A stretch of 24,105 bases of DNA from an uncultured Gemmatimonadaceae bacterium (GTDB taxonomy: Bacteria > Gemmatimonadota > Gemmatimonadetes > Gemmatimonadales > Gemmatimonadaceae). Each line of letters starts with the position of its first letter. The stretch's first letter is position 1. The position numbers and the translations under genes are program-made. Shown piece after piece: positions 8,151-14,665 of the stretch. The notes under the pieces are model-generated. The model did not search any database. It had not been told where the DNA came from and saw only the letters and a program-made list of their open reading frames with translations. The stretch covers positions 1 through 24,105 of the forward strand of contig CATPBN010000081.1 in NCBI GenBank assembly GCA_955652635.1. Direction: 5' to 3'.

Positions 8151-9091
8151 TGCTCCGTAGCGCACTGCTCTACCTTTCCGACCAACAGCAGATATTCCGG
8201 TTTGTCCGCAACAACAAGCTGGCCAAGAGCTTTGCCAACCGGTTCGTCGCAGGCGAGACGCTGGAGACGGCCCTTGCCGCCGTGAATCGTCTCAACGCTG
8301 CGGGAATCACTGCCTCGCTCGATCTGTTGGGCGAGAGCGTGCACAACGAGGCCGAGGCGCGCACAGCAGGGCAGGCGTACGTCAACATGCTGGACCGCAT
8401 CTACGAGCGAAAACTGGACGCGAACGTTTCCGTCAAGCTGACGGCGATGGGCCTCGACATCTCGGAGGATCTTTGCGTTGCAACCATGCACAAGATCCTC
8501 CAGCGCGCGCGCGAGTACCGCACGTTCGTGCGCATCGATATGGAGTCCAGCGAGCACACCCAGCGAACCCTGGATCTCTTCGAGCAGCGGCTCCATCCTC
8601 CCTACCGCGAAAACGTGGGCATCGTGCTGCAGAGTTATCTCTACCGCACTTTCGCCGACGTGGAACACGCGAACCTGACCAAGGCACGCGTGCGGATCTG
8701 CAAGGGGGCGTACAAGGAGCCGGAGACCGTGGCGTATCCCGACAAGAAGGATGTTGACTCCAGTTACATTCGGTGCATGCACGCGCTCATGCAGTATGGG
8801 AACTATCCCGGGATCGCGACCCACGACGAAGCGATCATCAAAGAGGCGAAGCGATTCGCGAAGGAGCATCAAATCGCGCCCAATCGCTTTGAGTTCCAGA
8901 TGCTCTACGGAGTACGACGCGATCTACAGGCCCAGCTCGTCCGCGAGGGATATCGCATGCGGGTTTACGTGCCCTTCGGCACGCAGTGGTACCCCTATCT
9001 GATGCGCCGCCTTGCGGAACGTCCCGCCAACGTGGCGTTCCTCACCGGGAATGTCTTTAAGGAGATGGTCGGCAAACGCCGCCATCGGTAA
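8150..9091 (+). CDS. Proline dehydrogenase (monofunctional)
   Basis: The enzyme oxidises L-proline to delta-1-pyrroline-5-carboxylate with FAD, feeding electrons to the respiratory chain. At 313 residues it is the short stand-alone form, without the aldehyde dehydrogenase or DNA-binding parts of PutA. Conserved barrel motifs are visible in order: ASLDLLGESV, VSVKLTAMGLD, RIDMESSEHT, VLQSYLYRT, RICKGAYKEP, IATHDEAII, FQMLYGVR, and the C-terminal YVPFGTQWYPYLMRRLAERP that binds proline and FAD. The start overlaps the peptidase stop by one base (TAATG), and its own stop overlaps the next start in the same way. No pyrroline-5-carboxylate dehydrogenase is in the window, so the second step must be encoded elsewhere. 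Its place directly after a secreted peptidase would fit use of peptide-derived proline, but this is inference. Confidence 0.95.
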   Translation: MLRSALLYLSDQQQIFRFVRNNKLAKSFANRFVAGETLETALAAVNRLNAAGITASLDLLGESVHNEAEARTAGQAYVNMLDRIYERKLDANVSVKLTAMGLDISEDLCVATMHKILQRAREYRTFVRIDMESSEHTQRTLDLFEQRLHPPYRENVGIVLQSYLYRTFADVEHANLTKARVRICKGAYKEPETVAYPDKKDVDSSYIRCMHALMQYGNYPGIATHDEAIIKEAKRFAKEHQIAPNRFEFQMLYGVRRDLQAQLVREGYRMRVYVPFGTQWYPYLMRRLAERPANVAFLTGNVFKEMVGKRRHR

Positions 9092-9477
9092 TGGGACGAT
9101 TCCTTCCCGCCGATCATTCGAAGGGCGACCCGAACACGATCGGCGGGTACATGGCCGTGCACGATCGGCCGGCGGCGTTCGAGGGAAGCGATGGTGCATC
9201 CTACAGTGTGGAGATCGTCAGCGATGCCAGCGGCGATAGAGCTCGCCCCTACGCCGCCTACCTCCTTTTCGTGCGCTGGCGCGAAGGTGATCCCGTGGCC
9301 AGCGGGCACCTCGAAACCGAATTCCTCGCGTTCGCCAGCGACGAGGACGAGGCGCGGAAGCTGGTTGGCGCGATGTTGTTGAACGAAGTGAAGGTGCGCC
9401 TCGATCAGCTGATTGCGGCGAGGCGGTCAGAGCTTCTTCCCTGGTGGGACGCGATGCGGCAAGAGGGTAGCCCTTGA
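9091..9477 (+). CDS. Small protein of unknown function between proline dehydrogenase and rsgA
   Basis: I do not recognise a family for this 128-residue protein. It is supported as a real gene by its position: the ATG overlaps the preceding TAA by one base and its TGA overlaps the TTG start of rsgA (TTGA at 9474-9477). There is no signal peptide or membrane segment, so it should be cytoplasmic. The middle, RPYAAYLLFVRWREGDPVAS, looks like paired beta strands. It is followed by an acidic stretch (LAFASDEDEARKLV) and a long helix with alternating charges (VKVRLDQLIAARRSEL), so a compact alpha/beta fold is likely. Codon use resembles its neighbours. Function cannot be inferred from the sequence alone. 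Confidence 0.75.
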   Translation: MGRFLPADHSKGDPNTIGGYMAVHDRPAAFEGSDGASYSVEIVSDASGDRARPYAAYLLFVRWREGDPVASGHLETEFLAFASDEDEARKLVGAMLLNEVKVRLDQLIAARRSELLPWWDAMRQEGSP

Positions 9478-10445
9478 TCCGAAAGGAAGGCGTCGTGTTG
9501 AAGGGAACCGGCGGCATCTGGCATGTGCGCGCGGAATCGGGGGAGATACACGAAGCGTCGCTGCGCGGCAGGCTCAAACAGGAACGCGAAGAGAGCAAAA
9601 AACTGGCTGTCGGTGACCGCGTTGTCCTGGAGACGGATGAGCGCGGCGAACAATGGGCCATCGCCGAGATTCTGCCGCGGCATTCACAGCTAGCACGTCG
9701 CGCGCCTGGTTCAGGTCAGGGCGAGCGCATCGTGGCCGCGAACGTGGATCAGGTCGTCGTCGTGTTCTCCGCTGCCAAGCCGGAGCCGCATCGGAGAATG
9801 CTGGACCGGTTTCTCGTCATCGCCGAAGGGAACTCGCTTCAATCCCGGATCGTCATCAACAAGATCGAGCTGGTCGATCGCGCCGAGACGGAGCGGTCGT
9901 TCGCCGATTATGCCCGAGCCGGGTATCCGGTGCACTACACCAGCGTCAAACAAAGAATTGGCTTGACCGAGCTGCACGACGAGCTGGCTGGAAAGACGTC
10001 GGTGCTGACCGGGCCTTCGGGTGTTGGGAAGTCATCTCTGATGAACTCGATGTACCCAGGCCTCGATCTTCGAGTGGGCGAGATCAGTGAATCCGTGAAC
10101 AAGGGACAACACACGACGGTCGGCGCGCTGCTACACCCGCTACCCGACGCCGGATACGTAGTGGACACTCCGGGCCTTCGGGAAGTCGGCATGTGGGGTC
10201 TGGCGTCCGAGCACCTCGACGCCTGCTTCCGCGAGTTCGTTCCCCACATCTCCGAATGTCGCTTTGGAAACTGCACGCATCGCGTTGAGCCGGGATGCGC
10301 CGTGATCAAGGCTGTGCAAGATGGCTCGATCAGCGCCGAGCGGTATGACAGCTACCTTCGACTTCGCGAGGAGATCGAGGACACAGAAAGAAAATGGGCG
10401 CCGTACAGTGCGGCATCCAAGTCCCAGAAGCGGCGTAACTGGTAA
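9474..10445 (+). CDS. rsgA: Ribosome small subunit-dependent GTPase A
   Basis: RsgA (YjeQ) is a circularly permuted GTPase that checks late maturation of the 30S ribosomal subunit. The 323-residue protein has an N-terminal OB-fold (about 1-75), then the permuted G domain with G4 at 129-132 (NKIE), G1 at 180-188 (GPSGVGKSS), TT of G2 at 214-215 and G3 DTPG at 231-234. A zinc finger follows, with Cys262, Cys267, His269 and Cys275 in CRFGNCTHRVEPGC. The start is TTG 9474, overlapping the previous stop, with AAGAGGG just upstream. G4 reads NKIE rather than the usual NKxD, a conservative change. A perfect inverted repeat begins at its stop codon and probably ends the operon. Confidence 0.95.
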   Translation: MIRKEGVVLKGTGGIWHVRAESGEIHEASLRGRLKQEREESKKLAVGDRVVLETDERGEQWAIAEILPRHSQLARRAPGSGQGERIVAANVDQVVVVFSAAKPEPHRRMLDRFLVIAEGNSLQSRIVINKIELVDRAETERSFADYARAGYPVHYTSVKQRIGLTELHDELAGKTSVLTGPSGVGKSSLMNSMYPGLDLRVGEISESVNKGQHTTVGALLHPLPDAGYVVDTPGLREVGMWGLASEHLDACFREFVPHISECRFGNCTHRVEPGCAVIKAVQDGSISAERYDSYLRLREEIEDTERKWAPYSAASKSQKRRNW

Positions 10446-10470
10446 CTGCACCCGTTCAGTTGCAGTTACC
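10441..10470. terminator. Perfect inverted repeat between convergent rsgA and osmC-like gene
   Basis: GGTAACTGCA at 10441-10450 and TGCAGTTACC at 10461-10470 form a perfect 10-bp stem with a 10-nt loop. It overlaps the rsgA stop codon (10443-10445) and lies 8 nt beyond the stop of the minus-strand gene ending at 10478. A hairpin placed between converging genes suggests bidirectional termination or mRNA 3'-end protection. Neither side has a long T tract, so it is not a textbook intrinsic terminator. Confidence 0.55.
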
Positions 10471-10477
10471 CACCCTA

Positions 10478-10918
10478 TTACCGCCCCCGTATCTCGACCG
10501 TCCACGCAACCTGGATATCCGTTCTCAAGGATTCCCGCACCGAACAGTATTTCGTCGCCGACAGCTCGATCGCACGCAGCGCCTGGTCCTTCTCGATGCC
10601 CTTGCCCCCAATACGAAAGTTGAGCGTGATGTACTCGTAGCGGCGGGGAATCGTGTCGACGCGCTCTCCCACGACGTCGATCTCGAGCGACTCGATGGGC
10701 GTGCGCTGCTTCGCCAGAATGTCGATGACGTCGTAAGAGACGCACGTCGCAAGCGCGCTGAGCAGCGTTTCCGGCGGGCTCTGTCCAGTTTCACCTTCAC
10801 CGTCGATACGGGCCGTAGGACCATTCGGACGTCCCGCATCGAAGCGGTGACCACCAACCCAATTGACGTGAATAAGCGACGGCTTCGCCGTCGTTTTCGC
10901 CGACGCGGGTGCCGTCAC
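10478..10918 (-). CDS. OsmC family protein (peroxiredoxin-like)
   Basis: OsmC/Ohr proteins are small cytoplasmic thiol-dependent peroxidases that reduce organic hydroperoxides. This 146-residue protein has the two expected cysteines: Cys59 in LLSALATCVSYDVIDIL, at the start of the central helix, and Cys125 in ELSATKYCSVRESL. The preceding GETGQSPPETLLSALA is also a family hallmark. The frame is open far upstream, but GTG 10918 is chosen because it overlaps the stop of the sulfurtransferase gene (GTGA, 10918-10915) and gives the normal family length. It is the second gene of a two-gene minus-strand unit and should be translationally coupled to the first. The sequence alone does not separate OsmC, Ohr and YhfA-like subgroups, and the substrate could be a sulfur compound given the neighbour. 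Confidence 0.9.
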   Translation of the reverse strand: MTAPASAKTTAKPSLIHVNWVGGHRFDAGRPNGPTARIDGEGETGQSPPETLLSALATCVSYDVIDILAKQRTPIESLEIDVVGERVDTIPRRYEYITLNFRIGGKGIEKDQALRAIELSATKYCSVRESLRTDIQVAWTVEIRGR

Positions 10919-11823
10919 TTCTCGGGTCCCTTTTCGATCGGAGCGCGAACAGCATTCCCCCACTCCGTCCAGCTGCCGTCGTAATTCCTGACGCGATCGT
11001 AGCCGAGCAGGTATGTGAGGACAAACCAGGTATGCGACGAGCGTTCGCCGATTCGGCAGTAGGCGACGATATCGTCTCCCTTTTTCAGACCCTTTTCCTG
11101 TTCGTAGATCGCTCGCAGTGAGTCTGCATCCTTGAAGCTTCCGTCTGGATTCGCCGCGCGGGCCCACGGCACGCTGCGAGCGCCCTTGATGTGCCCACCG
11201 CGTAGCGTCCCCTCCTGCGGATAGTCGGGCATGTGGGTGCGCTGACCCGTGTATTCCTCGGGCGAGCGGACGTCGATCAATGGCTTACCGCTGGCCGAGT
11301 GCTCACGCACCTGTTGGAAGAAAGCACGGATCTTTTCATCCGAGCGTTTCGGCGCCTTGTAACTGGTCTTTGTGTAGCTCGGGACTTTGATGTTGAAGGG
11401 ACGTCCCTCCTGCTCCCATTTGATGCGTCCGCCATCGAGCAGCTTCGCGTTGGTGAAGCCAAACAGCTGGAACACCCAGAACGCATACGCTGCCCACCAG
11501 TTGTTCTTGTCGCCGTAAAAAACGACGGTCGTATTCTCGTCGATACCCTTCTGGCGCAGAAGCGTCTCGAACTGCTCCGAGGAGACGTAGTCGCGAAGCA
11601 CCGGATCATTCAGGTCCTGATGCCAGTCCATCTTCTGCGCTCTCGGGATGTGACCGGTGTCGTAGAGCAAAACGTCTTCGTCGCTCTCGATGATTCTGAT
11701 GTTTGGATCGTCGAGATGTTCGGCGAGCCAGTCCGTGCTCACTAGTACCTCAGGGTGCACGTAACCCTTGCCGGCGATGCCCGGATCGACGGCGGATGCA
11801 TTGCTTGCGATTGTCGCCCCCAT
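10915..11823 (-). CDS. Thiosulfate sulfurtransferase (two rhodanese domains)
   Basis: This 302-residue enzyme should transfer sulfane sulfur from thiosulfate or a related donor to an acceptor thiol. It has an inactive N-terminal rhodanese domain (about 20-145: VSTDWLAEHL, DTGHIPRAQ) and an active C-terminal one (about 175-295: LIDVRSPEEYTG, GGHIKGARSVPWA). The catalytic loop YCRIGERSSHTWFVL has Cys256. The CRIGER loop is typical of thiosulfate rather than mercaptopyruvate sulfurtransferases. The frame is open to 11883, but ATG 11823 has an excellent Shine-Dalgarno (AGGAGGG, minus strand 11834-11828) 4 nt upstream. No signal peptide is present. Its stop overlaps the OsmC-family start, and a small [2Fe-2S] ferredoxin gene diverges from it, which points to sulfur or redox handling. 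Confidence 0.94.
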   Translation of the reverse strand: MGATIASNASAVDPGIAGKGYVHPEVLVSTDWLAEHLDDPNIRIIESDEDVLLYDTGHIPRAQKMDWHQDLNDPVLRDYVSSEQFETLLRQKGIDENTTVVFYGDKNNWWAAYAFWVFQLFGFTNAKLLDGGRIKWEQEGRPFNIKVPSYTKTSYKAPKRSDEKIRAFFQQVREHSASGKPLIDVRSPEEYTGQRTHMPDYPQEGTLRGGHIKGARSVPWARAANPDGSFKDADSLRAIYEQEKGLKKGDDIVAYCRIGERSSHTWFVLTYLLGYDRVRNYDGSWTEWGNAVRAPIEKGPEK

Positions 11824-11902
11824 GGTTCCCTCCTGAAGAAGGAGAGCTTCTAGCATAATCATGGGGAACTCGCAGTGGTGCAAGTAGAAGAGCGGTGGGC
11901 AG
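11824..11902. promoter_or_regulatory. Divergent promoter region, sulfurtransferase and ferredoxin
   Basis: This 79-bp gap must hold promoters for both divergent units. CATAAT at 11854-11859 is a possible plus-strand -10 box. On the minus strand, TATGCT (11858-11853) is a possible -10 for the sulfurtransferase gene, with TTGCAC 20 nt upstream as a poorly spaced -35. The only strong element is the AGGAGGG ribosome-binding site on the minus strand at 11834-11828. Confidence 0.3.
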
Positions 11903-12247
11903 GTGTATCTTTGGTGTATGGGTGGCGCGACGCAGCCGCAGATGGAGCCTTACTCCCGCCACGTGCTCGTATGTACGGGCAGCTTCTGCTCACCCGACCG
12001 CGGTGGCCGCCAGATCTATTCGCTGCTCGCCGAGCTTCTGGAGCGCGAAGACCTCCTCTTCGGTCCGGGGCGCGTCAAGCGGGGTGAGACCCCGTGCCTG
12101 GGGGTATGCAGCAACGGGCCGATCGTCGTCGTGTACCCTGAAGGAACCTGGTATTCCGAGGTCACGCCAGTGTTGCTGGAGCGCATCGTCGTCGAGCACC
12201 TCAAGCACGGGAACCCGGTCGAAGAGGCGATTTTTCATCGACTCTAG
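11903..12247 (+). CDS. Thioredoxin-like [2Fe-2S] ferredoxin family protein
   Basis: This small protein of about 100-114 residues matches the thioredoxin-fold ferredoxins that carry one [2Fe-2S] cluster as electron carriers. The cluster ligands are two cysteine pairs, VCTGSFCSPD near the N-terminus and TPCLGVCSNGP in the middle, with the hydrophobic strand PIVVVYPEGTWY after the second. The C-terminal LLERIVVEHLKHGNPVEE is the usual final helix. The start is uncertain: GTG 11903 has a GGTGG-like site 5 nt upstream, whereas ATG 11918 and ATG 11942 lack good sites, although the last gives the shortest, most family-like N-terminus (MEPYSRHVLVCTG). It is divergent from the sulfurtransferase unit. 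Its partner is not apparent. Confidence 0.85.
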   Translation: MYLWCMGGATQPQMEPYSRHVLVCTGSFCSPDRGGRQIYSLLAELLEREDLLFGPGRVKRGETPCLGVCSNGPIVVVYPEGTWYSEVTPVLLERIVVEHLKHGNPVEEAIFHRL

Positions 12248-12347
12248 CGCGCCATTGGGCTTACATCGCCTGGGACTGGGACCCGTCAAGGGTTAGCGTT
12301 CGCTCCCGACTTTGCCTTACCTTTGAGCGCAACCGGTACGAATTGCA

Positions 12348-12683
12348 GTGACACCAACGCCGTTCAATCCACGCAGACTCGCGCTTGGGGCTGCGAAAAA
12401 ACTGATCTTCGAGAATGAGGATCCGGAGACGGCGCTCGAGCGCATCGCCGCCGGTCTCACGTCGATCAACAACCGCGGGACCCTGAGTCCGGAGAGCAAG
12501 TCCATGTCACGCACGCGCACAACAATTCTGAACAACCTCGACGAGATGTATCGAGAAGCCTTCGAGCGGGCAAAAGCATCCGGCGATCAGACGCAGATGG
12601 CAACTCTCGATTTCGCGTATCGCAGGGAGCAGCTGTACTTCGAGATTCTTCTCGACGTCCGCGACGCGATAGAGCGTCGCTAG
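12348..12683 (+). CDS. Hypothetical protein upstream of terC
   Basis: I do not recognise this 111-residue protein. It is soluble, charged and predicted largely helical: RRLALGAAKKLIFENEDPET, then LERIAAGLTSI, a Ser/Thr-rich middle (NNRGTLSPESKSMSRTRTTI), then a long C-terminal helix that alternates acidic and basic residues and ends in LLDVRDAIERR. No signal peptide, membrane segment or metal motif is visible. The start GTG 12348 has no clear ribosome-binding site; the next in-frame ATG (12504) would remove a conserved-looking N-terminus. Codon use matches its neighbours. Its last codons form the first arms of a hairpin set that continues into the gap before the TerC gene, 33 nt downstream, so the two are probably co-transcribed. 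Confidence 0.7.
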   Translation: MTPTPFNPRRLALGAAKKLIFENEDPETALERIAAGLTSINNRGTLSPESKSMSRTRTTILNNLDEMYREAFERAKASGDQTQMATLDFAYRREQLYFEILLDVRDAIERR

Positions 12684-12704
12684 CTTGACGCTTTATGGCG
12701 TCAA
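12661..12704 (+). promoter_or_regulatory. Mutually exclusive hairpins upstream of terC (putative attenuator)
   Basis: Two perfect 7-bp hairpins stand in tandem: GCGACGC/GCGTCGC (12661-12667 with 12674-12680) and TTGACGC/GCGTCAA (12685-12691 with 12698-12704). An alternative 10-bp stem with one G-U pair, ATAGAGCGTC/GACGCTTTAT (12669-12678 with 12687-12696), uses the inner arms and excludes both. The loop of the alternative stem contains the TAG stop of the upstream gene (12681-12683). The terC ATG is 12 nt after the last arm. The pairings are seen directly; a regulatory role is inferred. Confidence 0.45.
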
Positions 12705-12716
12705 AGCCCCCGAGCG

Positions 12717-13649
12717 ATGAATAACCTCTGGGGCTGGATCGGATTCAACGTAGTCGTTCTGGCGATCCTCGCCCTCGACCTAGGCCTGCTCCACCGCAGA
12801 TCGTCCAAAGTCTCCCTCAAGGAAGCGGCGACCTGGAGCGCGGTCTGGGTAGCCCTCTCTCTTGGCTTTGCGCTCGCCGTCTACCGGACAATGGGAAAGG
12901 AATCCGGTCTCGAGTTTTTGACCGGGTACCTGATCGAGTACGCCCTGTCCGTGGACAACATCTTCGTCTTCGTCCTGATTTTCACGTACTTCGGAGTGCC
13001 GGAGAAGTACCAACATCGCGTCCTCTTCTGGGGAATCGTCGGCGCTCTGGTTCTCCGTGGCGTTATGATCGTGGCCGGATCCGCGCTAGTAACACGCTTT
13101 GCCTGGACGCTATACATATTCGGCGCTTTCCTCGTCTTTACCGGCTTGAGGATGGCGCTGCAAAAAGACGAAGACGTATACAACCCCGAGCGCGATCCCA
13201 TTCTTCGTCTCGCCCGCCGGCTCGTTCCGGTCACCGATGACTATCATGGCGACAAGTTTTTCGTTCGCCAGGAGGAGAAGAAGGCGCGGTCGCGCTACGC
13301 GGCTACTCCGCTCTTCATCGTTCTCCTGATTGTCGACACCACCGATATCATCTTCGCCACCGATTCGATCCCCGCGATATTCGCGGTCACGCGTGATCCT
13401 TTCATCATCTACACATCCAACATCTGCGCTGTGCTGGGGTTGAGGGCCCTCTATTTCCTGCTGGCGAGCGTCGTGGACAAGTTCGTTTATCTCAAGCTCG
13501 GACTCTCACTCGTTCTTGTCTTCATCGGAGCGAAGATGCTCCTCGAGCACTTCGTTCACCTGCCGATAGTCGTGTCACTCGGCGTAGTTGGCGCAGTTCT
13601 GGCCGTCTCGATCGTGGCTTCGCTCCGATGGCCACGGACAGGGCACTAA
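12717..13649 (+). CDS. TerC family integral membrane protein
   Basis: TerC/Alx proteins are polytopic inner-membrane proteins. Known members are linked to tellurium resistance, manganese export and metal loading of exported proteins. This 310-residue protein has about eight or nine hydrophobic segments with a cytosolic-type charged loop in the middle (about 145-185, rich in Asp, Arg and Lys). The two family signatures with membrane-embedded acidic residues are intact: EYALSVDNIFVFVLIF (about 75-90) and LIVDTTDIIFATDSIPAIFA (about 205-224). The start ATG 12717 has only a weak purine stretch upstream. It lies 33 nt after the preceding gene, behind the hairpin set at 12661-12704. Some TerC/Alx genes are known to have structured leader RNAs, but the manganese riboswitch class is not recognisable here. 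The transported ion is not evident from sequence. Confidence 0.93.
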   Translation: MNNLWGWIGFNVVVLAILALDLGLLHRRSSKVSLKEAATWSAVWVALSLGFALAVYRTMGKESGLEFLTGYLIEYALSVDNIFVFVLIFTYFGVPEKYQHRVLFWGIVGALVLRGVMIVAGSALVTRFAWTLYIFGAFLVFTGLRMALQKDEDVYNPERDPILRLARRLVPVTDDYHGDKFFVRQEEKKARSRYAATPLFIVLLIVDTTDIIFATDSIPAIFAVTRDPFIIYTSNICAVLGLRALYFLLASVVDKFVYLKLGLSLVLVFIGAKMLLEHFVHLPIVVSLGVVGAVLAVSIVASLRWPRTGH

Positions 13650-13738
13650 AGCCCGTCTGTGGGGTTACCCCTGAGACAAGAACGACGTCTTTCTGGGGAC
13701 TCTCCCTCCCCACTCTACACATACCTCAGGATTTCAGC

Positions 13739-14599
13739 ATGAGATTCGTTTCACGCGCGACGGTCGCGACGATGATTGTCTTCGCTCCCCTCATGTACGC
13801 AGATGCCCAAAATGCCGCAAAGACCCTCGCGATGGATTTCCGGATGACCAATTCGGTGCAGGGCACGCCTGATACTGGCGTGGTCGTCGGTCACGCGGTC
13901 GGCACTTCCGACAAAATGCGCCTCGACTTATCGATGAAAGGAGCCGGCGCCAGGCTCACTCCGCTCGCGGACAGCGCTGTCAGCATGATCGTGACGGACA
14001 GCGGCAAGACTATCACGTATCTCGACTCGAAGAAGAGTCAATTTCTTCGGGTGAGGCCCGCAGAAATGGTTGCGCAGGCCCAGCAGATGGGCGGGATGAA
14101 AATGGACTTCTCGGAGACCTCTGCCAAGGTCGATAGTCTTGGGGCCGGCCCGGCGATTCTCGGACACCCGACTTCGCATTACCGCGTGACCACCGGCATG
14201 ACGATGACCATCAGTGCCATGGGCCAGCAGCAAACCGTAAAGATCGCGAGCAGCAACGACGCCTACTACGCAACCGACATCAAGGGATTCCTGAATCCAT
14301 TTACGACCCTGACCGGCGGAGACATGTCGGCCATCTTCGGAACGACCAACAAGGATTTCGGTGAGAAGATGAAGGCGGTGCAGCAGAAGCTGCCCAAGGG
14401 GACGCCTTTGCGGGCACTGAGTACCGCCACAATCGTGGCGCAGGGCCAGACCCGCGTGACGAACAGCGCGGCGGAAGTCACCGGCATTCAGTGGGTCGAC
14501 ACCGATCCAAAAACCTTCGAGGTTCCTTCCAGCTATACGGCGACGCAGCTGCCGGGTATGGGCGGAGGTTCGTCAGGGGCAATTCCGCCCCCGCAGTGA
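13739..14599 (+). CDS. Exported protein, DUF4412-like
   Basis: This 286-residue protein has a signal peptide (RFVSRATVATMIVFAPLMYA, with cleavage likely at ADA-QN near residue 23), so it should be secreted to the periplasm or cell surface. The mature part is beta-rich and contains a repeated idea of marker-like strands: MDFRMTNSV, KMRLDLSM, VSMIVTDSGKTITYLDSKK, then AILGHPTSHYRVTTGMTMTI. This pattern resembles DUF4412-type proteins, but I am not certain. It ends in a Gly/Ser/Pro tail (GMGGGSSGAIPPPQ). The frame is open to 13628 inside terC; ATG 13739 is chosen for the signal peptide and the CAGGA 9 nt upstream. The function is unknown. It is followed by a shared bidirectional terminator. Confidence 0.75.
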   Translation: MRFVSRATVATMIVFAPLMYADAQNAAKTLAMDFRMTNSVQGTPDTGVVVGHAVGTSDKMRLDLSMKGAGARLTPLADSAVSMIVTDSGKTITYLDSKKSQFLRVRPAEMVAQAQQMGGMKMDFSETSAKVDSLGAGPAILGHPTSHYRVTTGMTMTISAMGQQQTVKIASSNDAYYATDIKGFLNPFTTLTGGDMSAIFGTTNKDFGEKMKAVQQKLPKGTPLRALSTATIVAQGQTRVTNSAAEVTGIQWVDTDPKTFEVPSSYTATQLPGMGGGSSGAIPPPQ

Positions 14600-14612
14600 C
14601 CGACTATCGCCG

Positions 14613-14648
14613 AAAAAAAAGAGGCGGCCAGCAATGGCCGCCCCTTTC
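14613..14648. terminator. Intrinsic terminator between convergent genes
   Basis: GGCGGCCA (14623-14630), a GCAA loop and TGGCCGCC (14635-14642) form a perfect 8-bp stem. On the minus strand the stem is followed by eight T residues (complement of 14613-14620), giving a strong Rho-independent terminator for the E1 gene ending at 14666. In the plus direction only TTT at 14645-14647 follows, so it is weaker for the exported-protein gene ending at 14599. Confidence 0.9.
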
Positions 14649-14665
14649 ATTCTGTAAACCAGTTG

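Noticed and set aside
12248..12347. A promoter or terminator in the gap between the ferredoxin and the 111-aa protein
   Set aside because: Only a minimal AGCG/CGCT palindrome and scattered GGGAC words are present; nothing supports a defined element.
12684..12716. A manganese (yybP-ykoY) riboswitch before terC
   Set aside because: The gap is only 33 nt and the conserved loop sequences of that riboswitch are not visible, so only a hairpin set is reported.
13641..13671. Short stems GGGC/GCCC and GGGG/CCCC after terC
   Set aside because: Each stem is only 4 bp with no T tract; such stems are expected by chance in GC-rich DNA.
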